DNA of 64,000 nt, taken from assembly GCF_003001815.1 (NCBI RefSeq), contig NZ_PVMZ01000006.1, forward strand, positions 310,001-374,000, written 5' to 3'. This DNA is from Actinoplanes italicus. GTDB lineage: Bacteria > Actinomycetota > Actinomycetes > Mycobacteriales > Micromonosporaceae. Under the pieces are notes generated by a model, which saw only the letters and a list, made by a program, of their open reading frames with translations, was not told the DNA's origin and did not search any database. Below are positions 55,101-63,465 of the stretch, piece after piece. Both the position numbers and the translations under genes were made by a program. Positions within the stretch are counted from its first letter, which is position 1; the number at the start of each line of letters is the position of its first letter.

Positions 55101-55481
55101 GAGCGCGTCGAGCACGGCCAGGCCGATTCGTGCGGCGACCGCCGGCTCGTACGGCCCGTCTTCATTGAGGACCTGATGGAGCGAACGGGACGGCACGTAC
55201 TCCATGACGATCCAGGACAGGCCCTCGGCGTGCACGACGTCGTAGATCCGGACCACGTGCGGATGGTTGAGACGAGCGGCGCTGCGTGCCTCACGGAGGG
55301 TCCGAGCATGCATGCGGTGCTGTTCAGCATCGGACATCCACGAGGGCGGCACGATTTCCTTGACGGCCACGTCGCGGTGCAGCATCTCGTCCCGGGCCAG
55401 CCAGACCCGGCCCATCCCGCCGGCGCCGACCGGTTCCAGAAGGCGGTACCGGTCTGCGACGAGCATCTGCCTGACCGCCAT
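52152..55481 (-). CDS. Membrane receptor Ser/Thr protein kinase with long repetitive linker
   Basis: 1109 aa from ATG 55481 (MAVRQMLVADRYRLLEPVGA; GGGTGG six bases upstream); a GTG 14 codons earlier is possible. The PknB-type kinase domain (about 10-270) has GAGGMGRVW, VAVKEI, LHRDVKPHNVLI, DFGLA and GSPQYVSPE, so it should be active. Then come about 540 Pro/Ser/Ala/Gly-rich residues with repeats (GSVAAPGPA; GHERPPT and GHERPSA; SASSHGGS). One membrane helix lies near 822-842 (LTVTGLVVLLLGGSLVAGYV). A second Pro/Ser-rich stretch and an extracellular domain of about 150 residues follow (GWSYFTDGSGFHIAVPDGWT). Confidence 0.93.
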   Translation of the reverse strand: MAVRQMLVADRYRLLEPVGAGGMGRVWLARDEMLHRDVAVKEIVPPSWMSDAEQHRMHARTLREARSAARLNHPHVVRIYDVVHAEGLSWIVMEYVPSRSLHQVLNEDGPYEPAVAARIGLAVLDALAAAHRAGVLHRDVKPHNVLIGTDGRVVLTDFGLATFVGDGSVTAPGLIVGSPQYVSPERARNGASTVESDLWSLGATLYASVEGHSPYARETAMATLAALATEPPDPPVRAGPLAAVLDGLLRYEPTSRLTVPEIERRLRMIVFSDPREIPFLPRQDRSGTARKPSGQAVFTTPSRPDPVAPEPAGSVAAPGPAGSVAAPGPAGSVAAPGPDLTSSVAGAGPGAAGFVAGAGPDLTGFVAGVGSGPDTTAPEPVGSAASSGLDPAGSEGTVPAASGRSGVGDSGSDRPTGPSRGTATVTGRHPQQPPPAWPPIPPGSPARPAGNERPPTGHERPPTGHERPPTGHERPSAGHERPSAGHERPSPRQLRRAVAPAAPPDVDTRRPGPRPAPRQGGSVPAGSVPEQADIPSGTPREEPGPDLTGAALEHSEQASQSVPAASPVASADDPAAPVGPSSPEAERHPADVVSSTASGSAAFPGSSADPGVSLHPVLPVDTGSSVQSGSDRHPVDGGSPTLARGSSADPSHGGSPASAEVGSPASSHGGSSASAEVGSSASSHGGSPVPAEAGSPALSDADPRPVDDGSSVAVDADQGSDAGVLASGSADQSSADGPSSPSETSAEVDSTGTGGFDRSSASGSDGPETAGVSHPPGQALVRAGARAGAAAGASGRRSRRRRFGRPAPIRVTPARLTVTGLVVLLLGGSLVAGYVAELTGARPQVFLPSPLSSTSSSMPAQPSGQQPGGTAPGPVPTSPPLVPVVPGPTTGLPVSPSALAVSPSGPELSPSGSALSGTAPATEPVTPDGRTFSPLACETSPAESLPFTPLPGSARGVNGWKLQAGWSYFTDGSGFHIAVPDGWTHERIGSTHCFRSPRSTRVMTVDTGRDPADDPLTASRAAERRLAASGDLSEYELIGLASVPLLNRAADWEYRYQTSAGAARHTVVRWFLTGRKAYVLGWSTPEKTWKSDLSRIQMIRSTFYSSAPR

Positions 55482-55717
55482 CGGCACCCACCCATCACGT
55501 CGGGTATCAGGATAATCACGCACAGACCGCCCAAGGAACGACGCTCACCCGGCCCCCGCTCAGCGCCTGCAGGATCCGAAAACCCTTCAAGATCTTTCTT
55601 GGGTACGGCTACGCGCTCCGCCACCTGCCGAGTAAGGGCGCGCGCTCCACCCGTACAGCAGAAGAAGTCGGGTTTTCCCGGTCTTCCGGACCGGCGTCGC
55701 GTCCGCACGCGGGTTTT

Positions 55718-55740
55718 CTGTCATACCCCCGGGGCAGGAT
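55718..55740 (+). promoter_or_regulatory. Candidate PafBC-type promoter giving a leaderless lhr transcript
   Basis: CTGTCATAC (55718-55726), exactly eight bases, CAGGAT (55735-55740). It is close to the recA version (TTGTCGTAC). The expected transcription start lies on the GTG at 55748, which has no Shine-Dalgarno. Confidence 0.5.
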
Positions 55741-55747
55741 GTGAGGC

Positions 55748-58700
55748 GTGCGAGAGGTGCTAGAGAAGTTCGGTCCGGCCACACGTGAGTGGTTCACGGC
55801 CGCCTTCGCCGCGCCCACCGCCGCTCAGACCGGAGCGTGGCGGGCGATCGGTGCGGGGCACAACGCCCTGGTGGTGGCCCCAACCGGTTCCGGCAAGACG
55901 CTGGCGGCCTTCCTGTGGTCGCTCGACCGGCTGGCCCGCGAGCCGGCTCCGGAGCAGGTCCGGCATCGATGCCGCGTGCTTTACGTGAGCCCTCTGAAAG
56001 CGCTGGCCGTTGACGTGGAGCGCAACCTCCGGGCGCCGTTGACCGGGATCCGGCAGGCGGCCGGGAGGCTCGGTCTGCCACCGCCGGAGATCACCGTGGG
56101 CATGCGCACCGGCGACACCCCGGCCGAGGAGCGGCGCGGCTTCGCCCGCACCCCGCCGGACATTCTGATCACCACTCCGGAGTCGCTGTTCCTGCTGCTC
56201 ACATCAGCTGCGCGGGAGTCGCTGCGAGGCGTCCAGACAGTGATCCTCGACGAGGTGCACGCCGTCGCGGCTACCAAACGGGGCGCGCATCTGGCGCTCT
56301 CGCTGGAGCGGCTGGACGCCCTTCTGGAACGCCCCGCCCAACGGGTGGGTCTGTCCGCGACCGTCCGGCCGATCGACGAGACCGCCCGGTTCCTCGGCGG
56401 TGCCCACGATGTCGAGATCGTGCAGCCACGCAGCGCGAAGACGATCGAGGTGACGGTCGAGGTCCCCGTGGAGGACATGACACGCCTCGACGAGAGGCCG
56501 GATCCCGATCAGGACGATCCGGGTTCCGGGCGGCACACGCCGTCGATCTGGCCGGCCGTCGAGGAGCGGGTGCTCGACCTGATCCAGGCGCATCGGTCGA
56601 CGATCGTGTTCACGAATTCACGGCGGGGGTCCGAGCGGCTCTGCGCCCGTCTCAACGAGCTCGCCGCCGAGCGCGCCGATCCCGAGTCGGCACAGGTCCC
56701 CGCCGGGTACCGCACACCCGCGGAGATCATGGCGCAGGCCGGCGGCACCCGCGGCGCGCCACCGGTCGTGGCCCGGGCCCACCACGGCAGCGTCTCCCGC
56801 GAGGAACGCAAACAGATCGAGGAGGCGCTGAAATCCGGGCTGCTCCCGGCGGTGGTGGCGACGTCGAGCCTGGAGCTGGGCATCGACATGGGTGCGGTCG
56901 ATCTCGTGGTGCAGATCGAGGCGCCACCGTCGGTCGCGGCCGGTCTGCAGCGCATCGGCCGGGCCGGGCACCAGGTGGGTGCGGTGTCCCGGGGCGTGGT
57001 CTTCCCGAAGCATCGCGGGGACCTGCTGTCCTGTGCTGTGGTGGCCGAGCGGATGGGCGACGGCGCGATCGAGGAGCTGCGCTGCCCACGCAATCCACTG
57101 GACGTGCTGGCTCAGCAGATCGTCGCGTTGACGGCGCTCGACGAGTGGCAGGTCGACGATCTGGCGGCGCTGGTCCGGCGGGCGGCGCCGTTCGCCGAGC
57201 TGCCGTCGTCGGCGCTGCACGCCGTGCTCGACATGCTGTCCGGGCGCTATCCGTCCACCGCGTTCGCCGAGTTGCGCCCACGCCTGGTCTGGGACCGGGC
57301 CACCGACCGGCTCACCGGCCGGCCGGGCGCGCAGCGTCTCGCCGTGACCAGTGGCGGCACCATCCCCGACCGCGGCACGTTCGGGGTGTTCCTGGCCGGC
57401 TCGGAGCGTGCCTCCCGGGTGGGCGAGCTCGACGAGGAGATGGTCTACGAGTCCCGGGTGGGCGACGTGTTCCTGCTCGGCTCGACGTCCTGGCGCATCG
57501 AGGACATCACCCCCGACCGGGTGCTGGTCTCCCCCGCTCCCGGCGCACCAGCCAGGATGCCGTTCTGGAAGGGTGACTCGCCGGGCCGCCCGATCGAGCT
57601 GGGCCGTGCGATCGGCGCCCGCCTGCGCTCACTGGTCAAGGCCGGCGACGAGGCGGCCACCACCGCGCTGCGCGAGTCGGGGCTCGACGAGTGGGCGGCC
57701 GGAAACCTGGTGGCCTATCTGCGTGAGCAGCGTGAGTCGACCCGGTATCTGCCCGACGACCGGACCGTCGTGGTCGAACGCTTCCGCGACGAGCTCGGCG
57801 ACTGGCGGATGACCGTGCACTGTGTGCTGGGTGCCCGGGTGAACGCGCCGTGGGCTCTGGCCATCGCCCGCCGGCTGACCGAGCGATACGGCGTGGACGG
57901 CCAGGTCATGCCCTCCGACGACGGCATCGTCGTACGCCTGCCGGACACCGCGGAGGAGCCACCCGGCAGCGACCTGATCGCCTTCGACCCGGAGGAGATC
58001 GTCCAGCTGGTCGAGGAGTCGGTCGGCACGTCGGCGCTGTTCGCGTCCCGGTTCCGCGAATGCGCCGCCCGCTCTCTGCTGCTGCCCCGACGTGACCCGC
58101 GCCGCCGCCAGCCGCTCTGGCAGCAGCGTCAGCGGTCGGCGCAGCTGCTCGACGTGGCGCGGGAGTTCGCCGACTTCCCGGTGACGCTGGAGGCCGCTCG
58201 CGAGTGCCTGCAGGATGTCTTCGACGTGCCCGGCCTGACCGGTCTGATGCGGGAGATCGCCGGGCGCAAGGTCCGGCTGGTCGAGGCCGAGACCGCGCGG
58301 CCGTCGCCGTTCGCCCGGTCGCTGTTGTTCGGTTACGTGGGCGCGTTCCTCTACGAGGGTGACGCGCCACTGGCCGAGCGCCGGGCCGCCGCGCTCGCCC
58401 TCGACTCGACCCTGCTCGGCGAGCTGCTGGGCCGGGTCGATCTGCGGGAACTGCTCGACCCCGAGGTCGTCGCCGAGACCGAGACCCAGCTGCAGTGGCT
58501 CACAGCACAGCGCACCCCACGCGACGCCGAGGACGCGGCCGAGCTGCTCCGGCTCCTCGGTGACCTGTCCGCGGCCGAACTGGCCGTTCGAGGTGTGCCC
58601 GAGGAGTGGGTGGAAGCACTCGCCGCGGCCCGCCGGGCGATCCGCGTGCGGGTGGCCGGCGAGGACCGCTGGATCGGCATCGACGACGCCGGGCGCTACC

Positions 58701-60295
58701 GCGACGCGCTCGGCGTGGCGCTACCGGTCGGTGTTCCGGAGGCCTATCTCGAGCCGGTCGCCGACCCGCTCGGTGACCTGGTCGCCCGCTGGGCCCGCAC
58801 GCACGGGCCGTTCGCGGCGGCGACCTGCGCGGCCCGGTTCGGGCTCGGCGTCTTCGTCGTCGAGCAGGCCCTCAAACGGCTCAGCGCCACCGGCCGGGTC
58901 ACCTCCGGCGAGTTCTCCCCCGGCGGCGCCGGGACCGAGTGGTGTGACGCCGAGGTGCTGCGGATGCTGCGCCGGCGCTCGCTGGCCGCGCTGCGCCGCG
59001 AGATCGAACCGGTGCCACCCCGGATCCTGGCCACCTTCCTGCCCCGCTGGCAGCAGGTGGGCGGCAACGCCCGTGGCGTTGACGCGCTCGCCGCCGCGCT
59101 CGAGCAGATCCAGGGCGTGGCGGTGCCGGCGTCGGCGTGGGAACGGCTCGTGCTTCCGGCCAGGGTGGCCGACTACGCGGCACCACAGCTGGACGAGCTG
59201 TGCGCCTCCGGTGAAGTGCTCTGGGCCGGTTCCGGGTCGATCGCCGGAGGGGACGGCTGGGTGACCCTGGCGTATGCGGAGAGCGCCCCGCTGCTGCTGC
59301 CACCACCCGATGAGGAGTTCGCGGCGACGCCACTGCACCAGTCCGTCCTCGACGCGCTCGACGGCGGGCAGGCCCTGTTCTTCCGGTCGCTCTCCGACCG
59401 GGTCGGCTCGACCGACGACACCGAACTGTCCGCGGCCGTGTGGGACCTGGTGTGGGCCGGCCACCTGACCAACGACACCTTCGCGCCGCTGCGGGCCCTG
59501 CTCGGCGGCAGCGGCGCGCACAAGGCGAAAGCGGCTCCGGCCCGCGCGCGGTACCGCCGTCCCGGACGACCATCGATGCCGGCCCGCGGTGGCCCACCGA
59601 ACATGGCGGGCCGCTGGTCCCGGCTTCCCGAGCGCGATCTGGACCCGACCCGGCGGGCGGCGGCGGTCGCCGACGTGCTGTTGGAGCGGCACGGTGTGGT
59701 GACCCGCGGCGCGGCGGTGGCCGAGGGGGTGACCGGCGGGTTCGCGGCGGTCTATCCGGTGCTGGCGGCTCTGGAGGAACGCGGGGCGGCCCGGCGTGGC
59801 TATTTCGTCGAAGGACTCGGGGCGGCGCAGTTCGCGGTGCCCGGCGCGGTGGACCGATTGCGGGCACTCAGCGAACCCGACGACGAACGCCGTGACACGG
59901 CCCCCGCGGTAGTGCTGGCGTCGACCGACCCGGCCAACCCGTACGGGGCGGCGCTGCCATGGCCGGAGCGGATCGTCGACAGCGGCAGCGGCGAGCCGGT
60001 CGCCAAAGCCGGTCATCGAGCCGGCCGCAAAGCGGGTGCCCTGGTGGTGCTGTCCGGCGGCGCCCTGGTCCTCTACGTCGAGCGCGGGGGACGCACCCTG
60101 CTGTCCTTCTCTGACGACACCGACCTGCTCACCCGGGCCGCCCACGGTCTGGCCGGCGCGGTCCGATCGGGCGCGCTGGGCCCGATGTCGGTGGAACGCG
60201 CCGACGGCGAGTCGGTGCACGCCTCACCACTGCGGGACGCCCTCACCACGGCCGGTTTCCGCACCACACCCCGGGGCCTCCGGCTGCGAGCCTGA
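55748..60295 (+). CDS. lhr: Large superfamily 2 DNA helicase Lhr
   Basis: 1515 aa, full-length Lhr. A 3'-5' DNA helicase active in DNA repair. Core motifs: VAPTGSGKTLAAF (I), LYVSPLKALAVDVERNL (Ia), TTPESLFLLL, ILDEVHAV (II), GLSATVRPI (III), IVFTNSRRGSERL (IV), VARAHHGSVSREERKQIEEA, ATSSLELGIDMGAVDLV (V) and QRIGRAGHQVG (VI). The Lhr winged-helix and beta-barrel core follows to about 860, then the long C-terminal domain. GTG 55748 is the chosen start; GTG 55757 is possible. It is divergent from the kinase. Confidence 0.97.
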   Translation: MREVLEKFGPATREWFTAAFAAPTAAQTGAWRAIGAGHNALVVAPTGSGKTLAAFLWSLDRLAREPAPEQVRHRCRVLYVSPLKALAVDVERNLRAPLTGIRQAAGRLGLPPPEITVGMRTGDTPAEERRGFARTPPDILITTPESLFLLLTSAARESLRGVQTVILDEVHAVAATKRGAHLALSLERLDALLERPAQRVGLSATVRPIDETARFLGGAHDVEIVQPRSAKTIEVTVEVPVEDMTRLDERPDPDQDDPGSGRHTPSIWPAVEERVLDLIQAHRSTIVFTNSRRGSERLCARLNELAAERADPESAQVPAGYRTPAEIMAQAGGTRGAPPVVARAHHGSVSREERKQIEEALKSGLLPAVVATSSLELGIDMGAVDLVVQIEAPPSVAAGLQRIGRAGHQVGAVSRGVVFPKHRGDLLSCAVVAERMGDGAIEELRCPRNPLDVLAQQIVALTALDEWQVDDLAALVRRAAPFAELPSSALHAVLDMLSGRYPSTAFAELRPRLVWDRATDRLTGRPGAQRLAVTSGGTIPDRGTFGVFLAGSERASRVGELDEEMVYESRVGDVFLLGSTSWRIEDITPDRVLVSPAPGAPARMPFWKGDSPGRPIELGRAIGARLRSLVKAGDEAATTALRESGLDEWAAGNLVAYLREQRESTRYLPDDRTVVVERFRDELGDWRMTVHCVLGARVNAPWALAIARRLTERYGVDGQVMPSDDGIVVRLPDTAEEPPGSDLIAFDPEEIVQLVEESVGTSALFASRFRECAARSLLLPRRDPRRRQPLWQQRQRSAQLLDVAREFADFPVTLEAARECLQDVFDVPGLTGLMREIAGRKVRLVEAETARPSPFARSLLFGYVGAFLYEGDAPLAERRAAALALDSTLLGELLGRVDLRELLDPEVVAETETQLQWLTAQRTPRDAEDAAELLRLLGDLSAAELAVRGVPEEWVEALAAARRAIRVRVAGEDRWIGIDDAGRYRDALGVALPVGVPEAYLEPVADPLGDLVARWARTHGPFAAATCAARFGLGVFVVEQALKRLSATGRVTSGEFSPGGAGTEWCDAEVLRMLRRRSLAALRREIEPVPPRILATFLPRWQQVGGNARGVDALAAALEQIQGVAVPASAWERLVLPARVADYAAPQLDELCASGEVLWAGSGSIAGGDGWVTLAYAESAPLLLPPPDEEFAATPLHQSVLDALDGGQALFFRSLSDRVGSTDDTELSAAVWDLVWAGHLTNDTFAPLRALLGGSGAHKAKAAPARARYRRPGRPSMPARGGPPNMAGRWSRLPERDLDPTRRAAAVADVLLERHGVVTRGAAVAEGVTGGFAAVYPVLAALEERGAARRGYFVEGLGAAQFAVPGAVDRLRALSEPDDERRDTAPAVVLASTDPANPYGAALPWPERIVDSGSGEPVAKAGHRAGRKAGALVVLSGGALVLYVERGGRTLLSFSDDTDLLTRAAHGLAGAVRSGALGPMSVERADGESVHASPLRDALTTAGFRTTPRGLRLRA

Positions 60296-60774
60296 CCCCA
60301 CCGCCACCGAGCCCGCGACGTCCGAACAGCAGAGCCCAACCCAGCAGAACGTGGGCACGCTGGGCGGGTGCACGCTCGTGGACAGTCGGCGGAACACTGT
60401 GGCGCATTGAAGCCGCGAGTGGGAAGCGCCGGTAGGCCGTGGTCGCCGGGGCCGCAGCGGAGTACCGGTATCACGGCTCAGTGGGCCATGGGTCGCCGGA
60501 CGCCCCGTCGGGACGGTTGGCCCGGACCGGCTCGCCGGAGTGGCACGGCCCGAACCGATCCGCCGGACGGCAGGACCCGGGGAAGCACCGAAAGGGCGGG
60601 GTCGACACGGCACGGCCGGGACGTCAGGGGCGCCGGACGGCGTTGGTCCGCCGGACGGCTTTGGTCCGCCGGACGGCTTTGGTCAACCGGGACGGCTTTG
60701 GTCAACCGGGACGGCGTGCGGTCGCACTGCTGGCGCGGCCCTCCAGATGACGGCCGCCCCAGCGGCGCGTGGCG
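60296..60774. other. Intergenic stretch between lhr and the LLM oxidoreductase gene
   Basis: 479 bp between convergent genes with no credible gene. The right half is dominated by CCGGACGGC and GGTCCGCC words and ends in the tandem repeat at 60643. No clear terminator hairpin with a T-run was found. Confidence 0.6.
60643..60716. repeat. 18-19-bp tandem repeat, four copies
   Basis: Two units TTGGTCCGCCGGACGGCT (60643, 60661) are followed by two of TTGGTCAACCGGGACGGC type (60679, 60698). Lies just downstream of the LLM oxidoreductase stop. Confidence 0.75.
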
Positions 60775-61704
60775 TCAGAGCTGCGGGGCCACCGCAGAGG
60801 CGACCAGGTCGATGTGGTCGAGGTCGGACAGGTCGAGGACCTGCAGGAAGAGGCGGGACGCTCCGGCCTCGGCGTAGCGACGGATGGCGTCGACGGCCTC
60901 GGCCGGGGTTCCGACGACGCCGCCGTTGGTGCGCATCTCGTCGGCCTCCCGGCCGATCGCGGCGGCGCGACGCTTCACCTCGGCGTCGTCGCGGCCGACG
61001 CAGAGGACGGCGGCCGCGGAGAAGGCGGGCGGTTCGGTGCGGCCCAGCGCGTCGGAGGCGGCGCGGACCCGGTCGTACTGTGCCGGAATGTCCTCGATCT
61101 TGGAGAAGGGGACGTTGAACTCGGTGGCATAGCGTGCGGCCAGGTACGGCGTGCGCTTCTTGCCGTGGCCGCCGATGATGACGGGCGGGCGCGGGGTCTG
61201 CACCGGCTTGGGCAGCGCGGGCGAGTTGCCGACCTGGTAGTGCTTGCCCTTGAAGTCGTAGGTGGACCCCTCGGGCGTCTCCCACAGGCCGGTGATGATC
61301 TCCAGCTGTTCCTCGAGACGGTCGAAGCGTTCACCGAGCGACGGGAACGGGATGCCGTAGGCGGTGTGCTCGTCCTCGAACCAGCCGCCGCCGAGGCCGA
61401 ACTCGATTCGTCCGCCGCTCATGGCGTCGACCTGGGCCACCGCGATCGCCAGCGGGCCGGGCAGCCGGAAGGTGGCGGAGCTGACCAGCGTGCCGAGCCG
61501 GATGCGGGAGGTCTGCACGGCCAGGGCGGCCAGCGTGATCCACGCGTCGGTGGGCCCGGGCAGGCCGGAGCCGTCGCCCATCTTGAGGTAGTGGTCGGAG
61601 CGGAAGAACCCGTCGTAGCCGCCGTCCTCGGCGGCCTTGGCGACACGCAGGAGATCGTCGTGGGTGGCGCCCTGCTGGGGTTCGGTGAAGATCACGAGAC
61701 GCAT
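60775..61704 (-). CDS. LLM-class F420-dependent oxidoreductase
   Basis: 309 aa from ATG 61704 (MRLVIFTEPQQGATHDDLLR). The luciferase-like TIM barrel shows YDGFFRSDHYLKM, IRLGTLVSSATFRLPGPLAI, DAMSGGRIEFGLGGGWFEDE, GERFDRLEEQLEIITGLW and PPVIIGGHGKKRTP. Actinobacterial members use coenzyme F420 for hydride transfer on unknown substrates. It is divergent from the SAM-hydrolase-type gene. Confidence 0.9.
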   Translation of the reverse strand: MRLVIFTEPQQGATHDDLLRVAKAAEDGGYDGFFRSDHYLKMGDGSGLPGPTDAWITLAALAVQTSRIRLGTLVSSATFRLPGPLAIAVAQVDAMSGGRIEFGLGGGWFEDEHTAYGIPFPSLGERFDRLEEQLEIITGLWETPEGSTYDFKGKHYQVGNSPALPKPVQTPRPPVIIGGHGKKRTPYLAARYATEFNVPFSKIEDIPAQYDRVRAASDALGRTEPPAFSAAAVLCVGRDDAEVKRRAAAIGREADEMRTNGGVVGTPAEAVDAIRRYAEAGASRLFLQVLDLSDLDHIDLVASAVAPQL

Positions 61705-61777
61705 GGCCCAACACTGCCACGACGCCCCGGCGTGCCCGTACCACATCGAACAACAACAGGCAGTAACGTTGACCACC

Positions 61778-62566
61778 ATGGCCGGTTATGGATGGATCAG
61801 CTTCACTACCGATTACGGCACCTTTGACGGCTTTGTCGCCGCCTGCCATGGCTCGATCGCGCGGGTCGCTCCCGACATCAAAGTGATCGACGTCACTCAT
61901 CATGTCCCGCCGGCTGACGTCGCCCGGGGTGCGGCCGTCCTGGCGCAGACCGCGCCCCACCTGCCGGCCTCCGTGCACCTGGCGGTGGTCGACCCCGGCG
62001 TCGGCACGGCCCGCCGCGGCATCGTGCTGACCACGCCGAACGGGCTCCTGGTCGGCCCGGACAACGGACTGCTGATCTGGGCCGCCGAGGCCCTCGGCGG
62101 CATCACCGCCGCGCATGAGCTGGACAACAAGGACTGGACGTTCGGCGACGTCTCCCGCACCTTTCACGGGCGGGACCTCTTCGCCCCTGCCGCGGCGCAC
62201 CTGGCTGCCGGTGCCGCACCCGAGCAGGCCGGTCCCGCGATCGATCCGGCGAGCCTGACCCGCCTGCCCGACCCGCACGTGACGATCGGGGACGGCTGGA
62301 TCGAGGCCGAGGTCCTCACCGTCGACCGGTTCGGCAACGTGCAGCTCGCCGCGGACGGGTCGGCGCTCTCCGGTCTCGGTTCGGAGCTGCTGGTGAACGG
62401 TGGGGTCCGGGCCCGGCGCGGCACCACGTTCGCCGACGTGAACGTCGGTGAGCTGCTCGTCTTCGCCGACTCCGCCGACCGCGTGGCGATCGCCGTCAAC
62501 AACGGCCGCGCCGTCGTGCTGCTCTCGGTCGTCCCCGGCGACACCGTCCGCATCACCGCCCGCTGA
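61778..62566 (+). CDS. SAM hydroxide adenosyltransferase (DUF62 family)
   Basis: 262 aa from ATG 61778 (MAGYGWISFTTDYGTFDGFV). The family splits S-adenosylmethionine with water into adenosine and methionine and is related to fluorinase and chlorinase. Visible are the N-terminal Asp in TTDYG, DVTHHVPPADVARGA, VHLAVVDPGVGTARRGI, GLLVGPDNGLL and RTFHGRDLFAPAAAHLA. It has no long insert near residue 90 as in fluorinases, so hydrolase activity is the safer call. Confidence 0.9.
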   Translation: MAGYGWISFTTDYGTFDGFVAACHGSIARVAPDIKVIDVTHHVPPADVARGAAVLAQTAPHLPASVHLAVVDPGVGTARRGIVLTTPNGLLVGPDNGLLIWAAEALGGITAAHELDNKDWTFGDVSRTFHGRDLFAPAAAHLAAGAAPEQAGPAIDPASLTRLPDPHVTIGDGWIEAEVLTVDRFGNVQLAADGSALSGLGSELLVNGGVRARRGTTFADVNVGELLVFADSADRVAIAVNNGRAVVLLSVVPGDTVRITAR

Positions 62567-62571
62567 AACCC

Positions 62572-62624
62572 GGCTGTGTCACACCGCTGTCTCAAGCCCG
62601 CCGAGACAGCGGTGTGACACAGCC
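62572..62624. terminator. Perfect 22-bp inverted repeat between convergent genes
   Basis: Arms 62572-62593 and 62603-62624 pair over 22 bases without a mismatch around a nine-base loop. It begins five bases after the SAM-hydrolase stop and ends 31 bp before the stop of the GNAT gene. No T-run on either side; probably a two-way terminator. Confidence 0.7.
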
Positions 62625-62654
62625 ACCAAGATCCATGCGCTGACAGCGTGAGCG

Positions 62655-63392
62655 TCAGATGCGGTGGTGGACCCAGACGTTGGGTTCGATGTAGACGGCA
62701 TGGTTCTGGGCGACATCGCAGTGGATCGGGGACAGCGCTCCCGGCACCTCCACCGGCCCCGTACGGTCGAACGGCAACCCGGTCCACGATCGCCACTGCG
62801 GAAGCGTCCCCGCGAAGCTCATGCTGTAGTGCGCCACATTGAGGATCGACGCCCCGGCCCGCACGTGCACCCGCAGCCACGGGTCGATCGGCAGGCCGTC
62901 GGGGCGGGTCGCGTAGGCGTACTCCCCGATGGGTCTGTTGATCTCGTCGGGTTTGCCGCTGGGCCGGACCGGCGCGACCAGGTCGGTGAAGCCGTGCCGT
63001 GCCGCGTTGTCGCGCATGGCCGTGAGCATCAGCCCGGACAGGCCGGACCCGCGCAGGTCGGAGCGGATGTTGATCTCCAAGGCGGACACCATGGTCGGCT
63101 CGGCGCCGCCAAGGCTGTCGTGCAGGGCCGTGCGGCACACCCAGTCCCAGCCACCCTCGGGCAGCCCCTCGGTGATGTCCCCGTCGTAGGCCAGCGGCAC
63201 GGAATGCGCCTTGGCCACCGCCCGGCCGGTGTCCCGATCGACCGCGAGCAGCGCGAAGTCCGGCCAGAACCGGTCGGCGTAACGGTAGTAGAAGGCTCCG
63301 GTCGGATCCTTGGTCATGAACTCGGGCCAGCCTCCGTCGAGTTCCGCGTAGAGCTCCAGCCGGTCCCCGACCGGGGCGATGTCCAGATCCAT
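62655..63392 (-). CDS. GNAT-fold N-acetyltransferase-like protein
   Basis: 245 aa, start ATG 63392. The segment SALEINIRSDLRGSGLSGLM followed by LTAMRDNAARHGF fits the acetyl-CoA loop and following helix of GNAT enzymes (R-x-x-G-x-G-like, here RGSGLSG). The C-terminal 80 residues (GASILNVAHYSMSFAGTLPQ) are not GNAT-like. The substrate is unknown. It is convergent with the SAM-hydrolase gene and divergent from the nei-type gene. Confidence 0.7.
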   Translation of the reverse strand: MDLDIAPVGDRLELYAELDGGWPEFMTKDPTGAFYYRYADRFWPDFALLAVDRDTGRAVAKAHSVPLAYDGDITEGLPEGGWDWVCRTALHDSLGGAEPTMVSALEINIRSDLRGSGLSGLMLTAMRDNAARHGFTDLVAPVRPSGKPDEINRPIGEYAYATRPDGLPIDPWLRVHVRAGASILNVAHYSMSFAGTLPQWRSWTGLPFDRTGPVEVPGALSPIHCDVAQNHAVYIEPNVWVHHRI

Positions 63393-63465
63393 GCGGGCAG
63401 GATGTCAGCCGCGCCGCACGGCCGGCATCCGGTTTCGACGCCCCGGGCCGGGGCAGAATGAGGGC

